A stretch of 5,816 nt of DNA from Gammaproteobacteria bacterium. GTDB taxonomy: Bacteria > Pseudomonadota > Gammaproteobacteria > Pseudomonadales > JAUIKI01. The stretch is taken from assembly GCA_030430875.1 (NCBI GenBank), contig JAUIKI010000107.1, forward strand, positions 1 to 5,816, read 5' to 3'. Below, in pieces: positions 1 through 5,816 of the stretch (positions are counted from its first letter, which is position 1; every line of letters starts with the position of its first letter). A model generated the notes under the pieces. That model made no database searches and had not been told where the DNA came from. It saw only the letters and a program-made list of their open reading frames with translations. Position numbers and translations under genes: made by a program.

Positions 1-642
1 AACAGCTTGATGAGAAAAACCAAATTCTGTTTCAAAATAACCATAGGCATTATGGTACACAATATAAGATGGTTGTTTAATTTTTGCTAATTTATTTACA
101 ATTTGCGCATCAATTAGTGTAATTTTATCTGAAAAAGATTTAAAGTTTTGTCGATAATGGGTGGAATTACTTGGATCTTCTGCACACAAAATATCTAAAA
201 TCACTTTAGCAATGGCCAACCCACCTTTTGGTGATAGCCAAACGTGTGGATCTCGATTTAATTCACTATCGTGACCATGATGCTGCGAAGAAAGAGGTTG
301 TAAAGGAAACTCAATAGCATCTAATACGGCGATTGATCGATGCTTTTCAGGTAAATGGTCCACCAATTTTATCAAAAATGATTCCAATTCAGGACCCATC
401 CAAATCACTATATTGGCATTCATTAAACGTTTTCGGGTAGATGGACGTAGTTGATAAGTATGTGGTGATTGATTTTCCGGCACAATCACGTCAATATTCA
501 CCACGTCTTGAGTTAATGCTTGGGCAATTAATTGTAATGGCTTGATACTTGCCACAATTACGAATGGTTTTTTCTCTGTAGCTACTGAAAAACCAGGCAA
601 AAACCAGGCAATTGATATGAAAATAATGATTGTTTTTAACAT
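1..642 (-). CDS. znuA: Zinc ABC transporter periplasmic substrate-binding protein ZnuA (partial, C-terminus off the left edge)
   Basis: ZnuA captures Zn2+ in the periplasm and delivers it to the ZnuB/ZnuC importer. The reading frame is open from the ATG at 642 to the window edge, giving 214 of roughly 300 expected residues. Residues 1-21 form a signal peptide: Lys3, a hydrophobic core, and likely cleavage after SVA. The metal-site motifs of the family are present: PHTYQLRPS (His61), DPHVWLSP (His133) and YHNAYGYFE (His197). These match the three zinc-binding histidines of E. coli ZnuA. The His/acid-rich loop between the first two sites is reduced to about HHGHDSE (121-127). In-frame ATGs also exist at 663 and 651. 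I prefer 642 because a GGA lies 8 bases upstream and the signal peptide is compact, but the Shine-Dalgarno is weak. The gene is divergent from znuCB. It could only be confused with an Mn/Zn-binding relative of the same cluster A-I family; the adjacent znuCB favours zinc. Confidence 0.95.
   Translation of the reverse strand, partial: MLKTIIIFISIAWFLPGFSVATEKKPFVIVASIKPLQLIAQALTQDVVNIDVIVPENQSPHTYQLRPSTRKRLMNANIVIWMGPELESFLIKLVDHLPEKHRSIAVLDAIEFPLQPLSSQHHGHDSELNRDPHVWLSPKGGLAIAKVILDILCAEDPSNSTHYRQNFKSFSDKITLIDAQIVNKLAKIKQPSYIVYHNAYGYFETEFGFSHQAV
588..609. repeat. Perfect tandem duplication of an 11-base unit in znuA
   Basis: The unit AAAAACCAGGC occurs at 588-598 and again at 599-609 with no mismatch. 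It lies in the signal-peptide part of znuA, around residues 12-18 (AWFLPGF on the coding strand). Because 11 is not a multiple of 3, the two copies are read in different frames, and gain or loss of one copy would shift the znuA frame. Each unit also carries a run of five A. Confidence 0.9.
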
Positions 643-699
643 ATTGATCATCCATATAAACATAAGCTAGGAAATATAACATAGATCTTCGCATTTATT
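643..699. promoter_or_regulatory. Divergent znuA / znuCB control region with candidate -10 elements and operator-like direct repeats
   Basis: This 57-base spacer must hold the promoters of both znuA (leftward) and znuCB (rightward). TATAAC at 675-680 is a good -10 match for znuC. On the other strand TATATT (678-673) is a -10 candidate for znuA. Neither has a convincing -35 at 16-18 bases. Two similar direct elements are visible: ATATAAACATA (654-664) and ATATAACATA (674-683), with their shared ACATA parts 19 bases apart. On the minus strand the second reads ATGTTATAT, which resembles one half of the known gammaproteobacterial Zur box (ATGTTATA with its inverted partner). The inverted partner is missing, so Zur binding is an inference from gene context plus half-site similarity. 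No clear Shine-Dalgarno precedes the znuC start. Confidence 0.45.
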
Positions 700-1437
700 A
701 TGAAAAGCCATCAAGCGTTAATCACCTTAGATAAAGTTAGCCTGAGCTTTAAACAAACTCGCGCATTAAATAAGGTTGATTTATCTATTTATCCAAATCA
801 AATTCTGACATGTATTGGCCCTAATGGATCAGGAAAAACATCACTTGCACGTCTTATTCTTGGTTTAGAAAAACCAACCTCGGGGAAAATCGTACGCAAG
901 CCTTTTACTATTGGTTATATGCCACAAAAACTGCACATTGACCCAACATTACCTCTTCGTGTTGAGGATTTTTTATCCATAGGTCTTGGTCCTGGAGAAA
1001 AGCTAAAAAACCAGGTTTCATCACCTATTTTTTTACTCATTGGAATTAATCATTTGTTTCAACAATCTATTCACACACTTTCTGGAGGTGAATTTCAACG
1101 CGTTTTACTTGCACGAGCATTATTACGAAAACCAACTCTTTTAGTGCTTGATGAGCCTGTGCAAGGCGTTGATGTCAATGGTCAAATTGAGCTATACCAA
1201 TTAATCACGCAGATTCAACAAGAAATTCATTGTGCTATTTTTATGATTTCACATGATTTACACATTGTAATGGCAGCTACCCACGACGTTATTTGTTTAA
1301 ATCATCATGTATGCTGCTCAGGACACCCAGATTTAATCAAAAAACACCCTGAGTTTCTCGCTTTATTTGGCGCTGAGGCAGCAAAATATTTGGCCATTTA
1401 TGCTCATGATTCCGAGCATAATCACACTCACGACTAA
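700..1437 (+). CDS. znuC: Zinc ABC transporter ATP-binding protein ZnuC
   Basis: ZnuC is the cytoplasmic ATPase that powers zinc import through ZnuB. The 245-residue protein is a complete single ABC domain. It shows Walker A GPNGSGKT (40-47), the Q-loop MPQK (Gln76), the signature LSGGE (127-131), Walker B LLVLDEP (147-153, with Asp151 and catalytic Glu152), and the H-loop His185 in SHD. After the ABC core, the C-terminal tail carries a histidine cluster, HDSEHNHTHD (236-245); a His-rich tail is also known in enterobacterial ZnuC. ATG 700 is the only sensible start, since an in-frame stop lies at 682. Its Shine-Dalgarno is not recognisable. znuB follows after 13 bases, so the two are surely cotranscribed. 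Divergent znuA next door fixes the substrate as zinc rather than iron or manganese with good confidence. Confidence 0.96.
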   Translation: MKSHQALITLDKVSLSFKQTRALNKVDLSIYPNQILTCIGPNGSGKTSLARLILGLEKPTSGKIVRKPFTIGYMPQKLHIDPTLPLRVEDFLSIGLGPGEKLKNQVSSPIFLLIGINHLFQQSIHTLSGGEFQRVLLARALLRKPTLLVLDEPVQGVDVNGQIELYQLITQIQQEIHCAIFMISHDLHIVMAATHDVICLNHHVCCSGHPDLIKKHPEFLALFGAEAAKYLAIYAHDSEHNHTHD

Positions 1438-1450
1438 CTCTAGAAAAAAG

Positions 1451-2239
1451 ATGACAGATTTTTTATTATTAACAACATTAGCAGGACTGGGTGTTGCTAT
1501 CGTAGCCGGGCCATTAGGAACCTTTGTTGTTTGGCGTCGAATGGCATATTTTGGAGACGCATTAGCTCATGGAGCGTTTCTTGGTATCTCAATGGGGGTA
1601 ATGCTTGCTATCCATCCAACCATTGCCGTCATGGTGGTTTGCAGCGCTTTTGCCATTATATTAGTCGGATTGCAAAAACAACGTTTATTAGCATCTGATA
1701 CTTTATTAGGCATTCTTGCTCATTTTTCACTGGCCATTGGCTTGCTAAGCATTAGCTTACAGCCACCTTCATCCGTTGACTTAATGAGTTTAATCCTTGG
1801 TGATCTGCTGACAGTAATTCCAAGTGATCTGATGTGGATTGGTATCATTGACATTATTGTTATCGCTATTTTGATCATTTATTGGCGTAAATTTTTAGCA
1901 ATCACCATTCATGAAGAATTGGCTAAAGTTGAAGGGCTAGCCGTTACTCAAATTCGCTTGTTACTGATGGTTTTAATTGCTTTGGTAATAGCCATTGCGC
2001 TAAAAATTGTTGGTGTATTATTGATTACTGCATTACTCATCATTCCAGCGGCAACGGCCCGGCCATTTAGTAAAACACCACTGCAAATGGCAGTCTTTGC
2101 AGGATTCATCAGTTGTTTAAGCGTTTGTGTTGGACTTTTAGTCTCATATCATTACGATCTTCCGCTCGGACCAACCATTGTGGTGAGTAATGGTTGTTTA
2201 TTTTTAATCAGTCAATTAATACCGAAGCGATTTGACTAA
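1451..2239 (+). CDS. znuB: Zinc ABC transporter permease ZnuB
   Basis: ZnuB forms the inner-membrane channel of the zinc importer and belongs to the ABC-3 permease family. The frame stays open upstream to an ATG at 1367, but that would overlap znuC by 71 bases and add 28 residues unlike the family. The ATG at 1451 gives 262 residues, the normal size, and begins directly with the first membrane segment; a purine-rich stretch (AGAAAAAAG) lies just before it. Family hallmarks are GPLGTFVVWRRMAYFGDALAHG (around 20-41), LGDLL (116-120), the likely ATPase-coupling helix around KVEGLAV (159-165), and GVLLITALLIIPAATAR (188-204). About eight hydrophobic segments can be counted by eye (roughly 5-27, 43-55, 58-74, 86-104, 128-145, 168-202 as two, 213-233, 240-256). 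It is second in the znuCB operon. Confidence 0.96.
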   Translation: MTDFLLLTTLAGLGVAIVAGPLGTFVVWRRMAYFGDALAHGAFLGISMGVMLAIHPTIAVMVVCSAFAIILVGLQKQRLLASDTLLGILAHFSLAIGLLSISLQPPSSVDLMSLILGDLLTVIPSDLMWIGIIDIIVIAILIIYWRKFLAITIHEELAKVEGLAVTQIRLLLMVLIALVIAIALKIVGVLLITALLIIPAATARPFSKTPLQMAVFAGFISCLSVCVGLLVSYHYDLPLGPTIVVSNGCLFLISQLIPKRFD

Positions 2240-2259
2240 ACACCTCTATTTTTTAAAAT
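2232..2259 (+). promoter_or_regulatory. Candidate sigma-70 promoter for the beta-helix gene
   Basis: TTGACT (2232-2237) and TAAAAT (2254-2259) each match five of six positions of the -35 and -10 consensus, with a 16-base spacer. The -35 overlaps the znuB stop codon. Transcription would start near 2266, about 13 bases before the ATG at 2279. This suggests that the beta-helix gene can be expressed independently of znuCB, although read-through from the operon remains possible. AT-rich DNA gives such matches by chance, so the call is moderate. Confidence 0.4.
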
Positions 2260-2278
2260 GTAACGACATGCTTTCATC

Positions 2279-4006
2279 ATGATAAAAATGCGGATATTTA
2301 GTGTAGCACCAATGATTCGAATTTCAGCAGGGATTTTATTTATTATAAATTCTGTAGCTTCTATAAGTGTTGCTAGTACAATACAAGTCTCAACGCCGAA
2401 TGACCCATCAATAAATTTAGTTACGGCCTACCCGCTCTGTCTGCTTGACAAAAAAATTGGAGATTGCTCACTTCGAGCAGCAATTCAGATTGCTAATTTT
2501 CTACCAGGAGAAGACACGATTCAACTGCCCTATGCTGAATACAAACTAACTCAAATTGGAACAAATGAAAATAATAATCACCATGGCGATCTTGATATAC
2601 TAGATGACTTAGTCATTCAAGGAATAGACAAAAATCAGAGCATCATTGATGGCAACCATATTGATCGTATTTTTCACCTACAAAAAGGTAGTTTAACACT
2701 ACAAAATTTAACGCTAAAAAATGGCAATCTTGCTAATGCTGATCCTTTTTTTCAGCAAGGCACTGAAATTCTCAATACCATAGAACAACTCACACCCAAG
2801 AAGAAATTTCTGCCAACAAACAATCAGTTGACCTTGCTTAATACAACTATTATAGGTAGCGAGATTTCTATTTATAATCGGGTAAATGCTAGTAAAAACT
2901 CAGCGGATTTAATTATAAAAAATTCAACTATTCATGCAGGTATTTATTATATAGGTGAAGGTGAATTTTCCGTTAGCAAAACACATATTAGTGGAAAAAA
3001 TGCCAGAATTTATGCGAATGCAGCAAATTTTGTGCTTGAGGATTCATTGATTGAAAAGTCATCTCGCCCTGTTGAATTCCACTGTGCAAAAGCAAATAGT
3101 CAATTTTTAGTTAACAAAACAACCATCCAAAAAAATAATAGCCACCGAATTTATAATACATTGCATGGTGCTGTCACAATTTATTGCGATCATGCTCAAT
3201 TAAAAGGTGAAATTAATCACTCTTCTTTTCTCGACAATGAACTTAGCAGTCTCGCAATAAGAAACCAAGCAAAACCATTTCAGGGTAATCATGTTATCTC
3301 AATAAATGATACGACAATAGACGGCACATATTACAAACGGTCAGATCAAATTCCTATCACCGGCATTCGAGCATTTGATGCTTATGATCAAACCACAATG
3401 CAGATCAAAAACTCTACCATATCAAATACATTATCTAGACAAGGTCAAATAAATGCAATTGCATTTAGAAACATATCATTACAGGTTATAAACAGCACAA
3501 TTAGCAGCAATCGCGGCGGATATTCTTCAATAATGATTAAACGAGAACCGCCTTATAAAAGTTTTGCAATTCTAAACTCGGGAGGTTCTTTAGAACTTAT
3601 CCACTCAACCATCACAGGTAATGATACTGAGTCTGCAATATATCTGGAAGAGAATGGCAATGTTGCCATAAAAAATAGCATCATTTCCAAACAAATTTCA
3701 GGAGCTGGTTGTGAGGCAGAATATGAGATAACACGAAACACCCTGTCTAGAGGAGGCAATCTTCTTGAAGATTGTTTGACTGAAAATGTTGGTGCTGATT
3801 TAATTGATATTGATCCAAAACTAGGCCCACTACAAAACAATGGTGGAGCAACTAAAACCCATGCTTTGCTACCAAATAGTCCTGCTATCAATGCTGGTAT
3901 TAAATTAATTAACATTGACACTGATCAGCGTGGAATAGCCAGACCACAAGGAGCAGGTGTCGATATTGGAGCATTTGAAGTCAAGCTCGATTCAATTGAC
4001 AAATAG
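2279..4006 (+). CDS. Secreted right-handed parallel beta-helix protein with CSLREA-type N-terminus and choice-of-anchor-Q-type C-terminus
   Basis: The function is unknown; the 575-residue protein is predicted to be exported. The N-terminus has a signal peptide (hydrophobic core about 14-30, likely cleavage near SVA at 30-32). A CSLREA-type motif follows, CSLRAAIQIAN (63-73) then PGEDTIQLP (76-84), with the usual Glu of the name motif replaced by Ala. The middle is a ladder of beta-helix rungs of the form N-S/T-T-I, e.g. KNSTIHA (214-220), NKTTIQKN (279-286), NDTTIDGT (343-350), KNSTISNT (377-384), INSTISSN (404-411), IHSTITGN (441-448). The C-terminus (about 475-567) matches the choice-of-anchor Q domain: Cys478 and Cys499, DPKLGPLQNNGG (512-523), HALLPNSPAINAG (528-540), DQRGIARP (549-556) and DIGAFE (562-567). 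The protein stops eight residues later with no sorting signal, membrane helix or outer-membrane barrel. Alternative ATGs lie at 2288 and 2312; none has a Shine-Dalgarno. The gene follows znuB by 39 bases. Confidence 0.85.
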   Translation: MIKMRIFSVAPMIRISAGILFIINSVASISVASTIQVSTPNDPSINLVTAYPLCLLDKKIGDCSLRAAIQIANFLPGEDTIQLPYAEYKLTQIGTNENNNHHGDLDILDDLVIQGIDKNQSIIDGNHIDRIFHLQKGSLTLQNLTLKNGNLANADPFFQQGTEILNTIEQLTPKKKFLPTNNQLTLLNTTIIGSEISIYNRVNASKNSADLIIKNSTIHAGIYYIGEGEFSVSKTHISGKNARIYANAANFVLEDSLIEKSSRPVEFHCAKANSQFLVNKTTIQKNNSHRIYNTLHGAVTIYCDHAQLKGEINHSSFLDNELSSLAIRNQAKPFQGNHVISINDTTIDGTYYKRSDQIPITGIRAFDAYDQTTMQIKNSTISNTLSRQGQINAIAFRNISLQVINSTISSNRGGYSSIMIKREPPYKSFAILNSGGSLELIHSTITGNDTESAIYLEENGNVAIKNSIISKQISGAGCEAEYEITRNTLSRGGNLLEDCLTENVGADLIDIDPKLGPLQNNGGATKTHALLPNSPAINAGIKLINIDTDQRGIARPQGAGVDIGAFEVKLDSIDK

Positions 4007-4033
4007 CAAATTTTGAAGCGTTGACGCATATAC

Positions 4034-4507
4034 CTAATAAGGAATGCCAAAACGTCGGTAGATGAATCCAAGTAACCAAGCAGGCCCAATCAACAGAAAC
4101 TGTACGTCTTCAAAAAAAGATGGTTTTTTACCTTCAATTTCATGACCAACAAACTGAAAGATCCAAGCGACAACAAAAACGATTAAAGCCATTACCCACA
4201 CTGATGTTAAATTCAGTGTTTCATACCAAGCTAAAAAACCGATCACCAAACTTGAATATAACAACATGCCTACTGCCAATGCAGGAGATAATCGAAGATA
4301 AAATAGCAATCCTGCAAGAACTACCAAAGTTCCCCAGTTTAAATAAGGAATCGTCGAAAAAAAACTAGGCGTTGGGATATTCCACAAGACTCCAACAACT
4401 GACATAACAATAGCGGGAACACAAATCCAGTGGATCAATTTATTTATTGGATTTTTATGACTAACGCCGTAGGCTTCAAACCATTGATCTGCAGTTTTTT
4501 TCATCAT
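4034..4507 (-). CDS. Mpo1/YGL010w-like (DUF962) membrane protein, long form
   Basis: This 157-residue inner-membrane protein belongs to the Mpo1-like family. Yeast Mpo1 is an Fe2+-dependent dioxygenase that carries out alpha-oxidation of 2-hydroxy fatty acids during phytosphingosine breakdown; the bacterial role here is inferred from that. The N-terminal motif is SHKNPINKLIHWICVP (16-31; His17, His26). The C-terminal motif is FVGHEIEGKKPSFFED (119-134; His122), followed by FLLIGPAWLL (137-146). Four to five hydrophobic segments lie between and after these (about 27-43, 58-72, 76-95, 102-120, 136-150). The histidines are the expected metal ligands. A good Shine-Dalgarno, GAGGG (4516-4512), lies 4 bases before the ATG at 4507 and 7 before the ATG at 4504, so the true start may be one codon later. 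It converges with the beta-helix gene (27 bases between stops) and is divergent from a second, shorter DUF962 gene. Confidence 0.88.
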   Translation of the reverse strand: MMKKTADQWFEAYGVSHKNPINKLIHWICVPAIVMSVVGVLWNIPTPSFFSTIPYLNWGTLVVLAGLLFYLRLSPALAVGMLLYSSLVIGFLAWYETLNLTSVWVMALIVFVVAWIFQFVGHEIEGKKPSFFEDVQFLLIGPAWLLGFIYRRFGIPY

Positions 4508-4586
4508 ATTACCCTCGTTTTTCTGTCAAATATCTAAATTTTCGATACACTTAATGACAAAATTAATATTTAAAATGATGATGACC
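4508..4586. promoter_or_regulatory. Divergent spacer between the two Mpo1-like genes, with a weak rightward promoter candidate
   Basis: This spacer must hold the start signals of both small membrane protein genes. A rightward candidate is CTGTCA (4523-4528) with TACACT (4546-4551), 17 bases apart, each matching four of six consensus positions. On the minus strand a perfect TTGACA (4529-4524) is present, but a -10 at the right distance would fall inside the coding region and does not match, so I do not use it. No inverted repeat that would suggest an operator was seen. Confidence 0.25.
4512..4516 (-). promoter_or_regulatory. Shine-Dalgarno of the long Mpo1-like gene
   Basis: The coding strand reads GAGGG followed by TAAT and two consecutive ATG codons. 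This is the clearest ribosome-binding site in the window. It confirms the start region (4507 or 4504) but does not decide between the two ATGs. Confidence 0.7.
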
Positions 4587-4889
4587 ATGAAAAAATTCAC
4601 CACTTTTAAAGATTTTTATCCATTCTATCTAGAAGAGCATCGCAACTCGACAAGTCGTCGTCTGCATTTTTTTGGAACACTCATGGTGATTTTGACCATG
4701 GTTATCATAATTGTTACCCAAAATTGGGTATATTTATTCCTGGTCCCTATTTTAGGTTACGGTTTTGCATGGGTTGGTCATTTCTTTTTTGAGAAAAACA
4801 AACCTGCAACATTTCAATATCCTCTTTATAGTCTAGCTGGTGATTTTGTTATGTTTAAAGACATCTTAGCTCGAAAAATCCCTTGGTAA
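4587..4889 (+). CDS. Short DUF962 / Mpo1-like membrane protein
   Basis: A 100-residue protein of the short bacterial DUF962 branch, related to Mpo1; its biochemical role is not established by the sequence. Motifs are FYPFYLEEHRN (10-20), then RRLHFFGT (24-31), two hydrophobic segments (about 28-44 and 47-63), and GYGFAWVGHFFFEKNKPATF (57-76), ending with GDFVMF (85-90). His18, His27, His65 and Glu69 are the candidate metal-site residues. The frame opens at an ATG at 4554, and further in-frame ATGs lie at 4575, 4578 and 4581. I chose 4587 because the protein then begins MKKFTTFKDFYPFYL, as family members usually do. No start has a strong Shine-Dalgarno, so 4554 (111 residues) cannot be excluded. 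The stop is 12 bases from the convergent polA stop. Confidence 0.85.
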   Translation: MKKFTTFKDFYPFYLEEHRNSTSRRLHFFGTLMVILTMVIIIVTQNWVYLFLVPILGYGFAWVGHFFFEKNKPATFQYPLYSLAGDFVMFKDILARKIPW

Positions 4890-4901
4890 CGGGAAAGCCC
4901 T

Positions 4902-5816
4902 CTAATGTGCTTCTTCCCAATTATCACCCACACCAACACTCACCACCAAAGGCACGGCTAAATTAGCTGCATTCATCATAAAATGTCTTACTTTGGTTTG
5001 CACAGCATCAATGGATTTTTCAGCAACCTCGAAAACCAATTCATCATGAACTTGCATAATCATAGCAATATCTAAATCTGTATTGATAATCCAAGCATCC
5101 ATATCAATCATTGCTTTTTTAATGATATCAGCTGCTGTTCCTTGCATAGGGGCATTGATTGCAGTTCGTTCTGCGGCTTGTTGACGCATGCGATTGGGTG
5201 AGTTAATTTCTGGCAAATATAGCCTGCGTCCCATAATTGTCTCTACATAGCCATGTTGCTTTGCTTTTGCACGTGTGTTTTCCATATACTCCAAAACACC
5301 TGGATAACGATTAAAATAAGTATCAATATAATGCTTTGCATCTTGCCTTGAAATACTCAGTTGTTTTGCTAAACCAAATGCTGACATCCCATAAATTAAA
5401 CCAAAATTAATTGCTTTGGCTCTGCGGCGCTGTTCATCAGTGACTGATTCGATTGCAACACCAAATACTTCAGCTGCTGTTGCTTGGTGAATATCTTTGT
5501 TGTGTGCAAACGCGTCCAGTAAGCCCTTGTCTTGAGAAAGATGCGCCATAATTCGCAATTCAATTTGCGAGTAATCTGCTGCAAGCAGTTTATAACCTTT
5601 TGGAGCAATAAACGCATGGCGAATTTTCCGCCCTTCTGCCGTACGGATTGGAATATTTTGTAAATTTGGATCTGATGATGAAAGTCTGCCAGTTGCAGTC
5701 ACTGCTTGATGATAAGAGGTATGAATACGTCCAGTTTTTGGATGGACAAGTTGTGGTAATTTATCAGTATAAGTGGATTTTAATTTACTAAGACTACGGT
5801 AGGTTAAAATTAACTT
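4902..5816 (-). CDS. polA: DNA polymerase I, C-terminal polymerase domain (partial, N-terminus off the right edge)
   Basis: DNA polymerase I fills gaps in Okazaki-fragment processing and excision repair. The window holds the last 304 residues, and the frame stays open through 5816. A GTG at 5702 could be mistaken for a start, but it is an internal Val in HQAVTATGRLSS, and 38 coding codons precede it. Visible motifs are the TATGRLSSSDPNLQNIP template-binding motif, motif A DYSQIELR (catalytic Asp at 5576-5574), the O-helix RRRAKAINFGLIYG (Arg, Lys, Phe and Tyr equivalent to E. coli R754, K758, F762, Y766), and motif C QVHDE (catalytic Asp equivalent to D882). The distances Asp705-Asp882 and Asp705-C-terminus equal those of E. 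coli Pol I, so this part contains no net insertion or deletion. The protein ends in NWEEAH, the normal C-terminus. The first visible residue matches about E. coli position 625. The exonuclease domains are outside the window and cannot be judged. Confidence 0.98.
   Translation of the reverse strand, partial: KLILTYRSLSKLKSTYTDKLPQLVHPKTGRIHTSYHQAVTATGRLSSSDPNLQNIPIRTAEGRKIRHAFIAPKGYKLLAADYSQIELRIMAHLSQDKGLLDAFAHNKDIHQATAAEVFGVAIESVTDEQRRRAKAINFGLIYGMSAFGLAKQLSISRQDAKHYIDTYFNRYPGVLEYMENTRAKAKQHGYVETIMGRRLYLPEINSPNRMRQQAAERTAINAPMQGTAADIIKKAMIDMDAWIINTDLDIAMIMQVHDELVFEVAEKSIDAVQTKVRHFMMNAANLAVPLVVSVGVGDNWEEAH

Noticed and set aside
491..694. 67-codon minus-strand open frame upstream of and across the znuA start
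   Set aside because: It overlaps znuA in another frame on the same strand, and its sequence resembles no family. The znuA frame has all expected motifs.
1367..1450. Extended znuB start overlapping the end of znuC
   Set aside because: The extra 28 residues are out-of-frame znuC sequence. Starting at 1451 gives the normal ZnuB length and N-terminus.
3553..3921. 122-codon minus-strand open frame inside the beta-helix gene
   Set aside because: It is antisense to well-recognised choice-of-anchor-Q sequence, with no start signals and no family resemblance.
4014..4027. Possible terminator hairpin GCG-TTGA-CGC after the beta-helix gene
   Set aside because: The stem is only three base pairs and no T-run follows on either strand.
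4120..4368. 82-codon plus-strand open frame inside the long Mpo1-like gene
   Set aside because: It is antisense to a clear Mpo1-like protein and has a composition typical of shadow frames.
4524..4529. Perfect TTGACA on the minus strand upstream of the long Mpo1-like gene
   Set aside because: A -10 at 16-18 bases would fall at the start of the coding region and does not resemble TATAAT, so it cannot serve as that gene's -35.
4891..4917. Possible hairpin GGGAA...TTCCC or GGG-AAAG-CCC between the short DUF962 gene and polA
   Set aside because: The stems are 3-5 base pairs with no T-run, too weak to call a terminator.
5396..5617. 73-codon minus-strand open frame inside polA
   Set aside because: It is an alternate frame of the polA polymerase domain, which is fully accounted for.
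5700..5702. GTG as a start for a truncated polymerase gene
   Set aside because: The frame remains open upstream with typical Pol I sequence (LSKLKSTYTDKLP), so this is an internal valine.

Overview
The window looks like ordinary chromosomal DNA from an AT-rich gammaproteobacterium. The DNA polymerase I fragment is very close to E. coli Pol I: from the first catalytic Asp to the last residue it has the same length. The zinc transporter genes have the divergent znuA / znuCB layout known from gammaproteobacteria. Low GC and these proteins would fit Legionellales, but that placement is an inference from memory of the families, not a search result. No RNA gene, insertion sequence, CRISPR array or phage gene was seen. 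Genes fill the window densely, and no stretch longer than about 80 bases lies outside a coding region.

Layout. (1) 1-642, minus: the N-terminal 214 residues of ZnuA, the periplasmic zinc-binding protein; the rest lies beyond the left edge. (2) 643-699: a 57-base divergent control region. (3) 700-1437 and 1451-2239, plus: znuC (ATPase) and znuB (permease), 13 bases apart, forming one operon. (4) 2279-4006, plus: a 575-residue secreted parallel beta-helix protein with a CSLREA-type N-terminus and a choice-of-anchor-Q-type C-terminus, of unknown function, possibly with its own promoter. (5) 4034-4507, minus, and 4587-4889, plus: two small membrane proteins of the Mpo1/DUF962 superfamily, divergently transcribed. 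(6) 4902-5816, minus: the C-terminal 304 residues of DNA polymerase I; its N-terminal part lies beyond the right edge.

How the genes work together. ZnuA, ZnuB and ZnuC make up a high-affinity zinc importer. ZnuA captures Zn2+ in the periplasm, ZnuB carries it across the inner membrane and ZnuC supplies ATP hydrolysis. The beta-helix protein follows znuB in the same direction, but nothing in its sequence ties it to zinc. The Mpo1-like pair may act in lipid (2-hydroxy fatty acid) oxidation, by analogy with yeast Mpo1. PolA is a housekeeping replication and repair enzyme.

Nothing here is a clear new system. The points most worth a second look are the beta-helix protein without an obvious anchor, the two related Mpo1-like genes placed back to back, a perfect 11-base tandem repeat in the znuA signal-peptide region that could cause frameshifts, and a pair of operator-like direct repeats between znuA and znuC.
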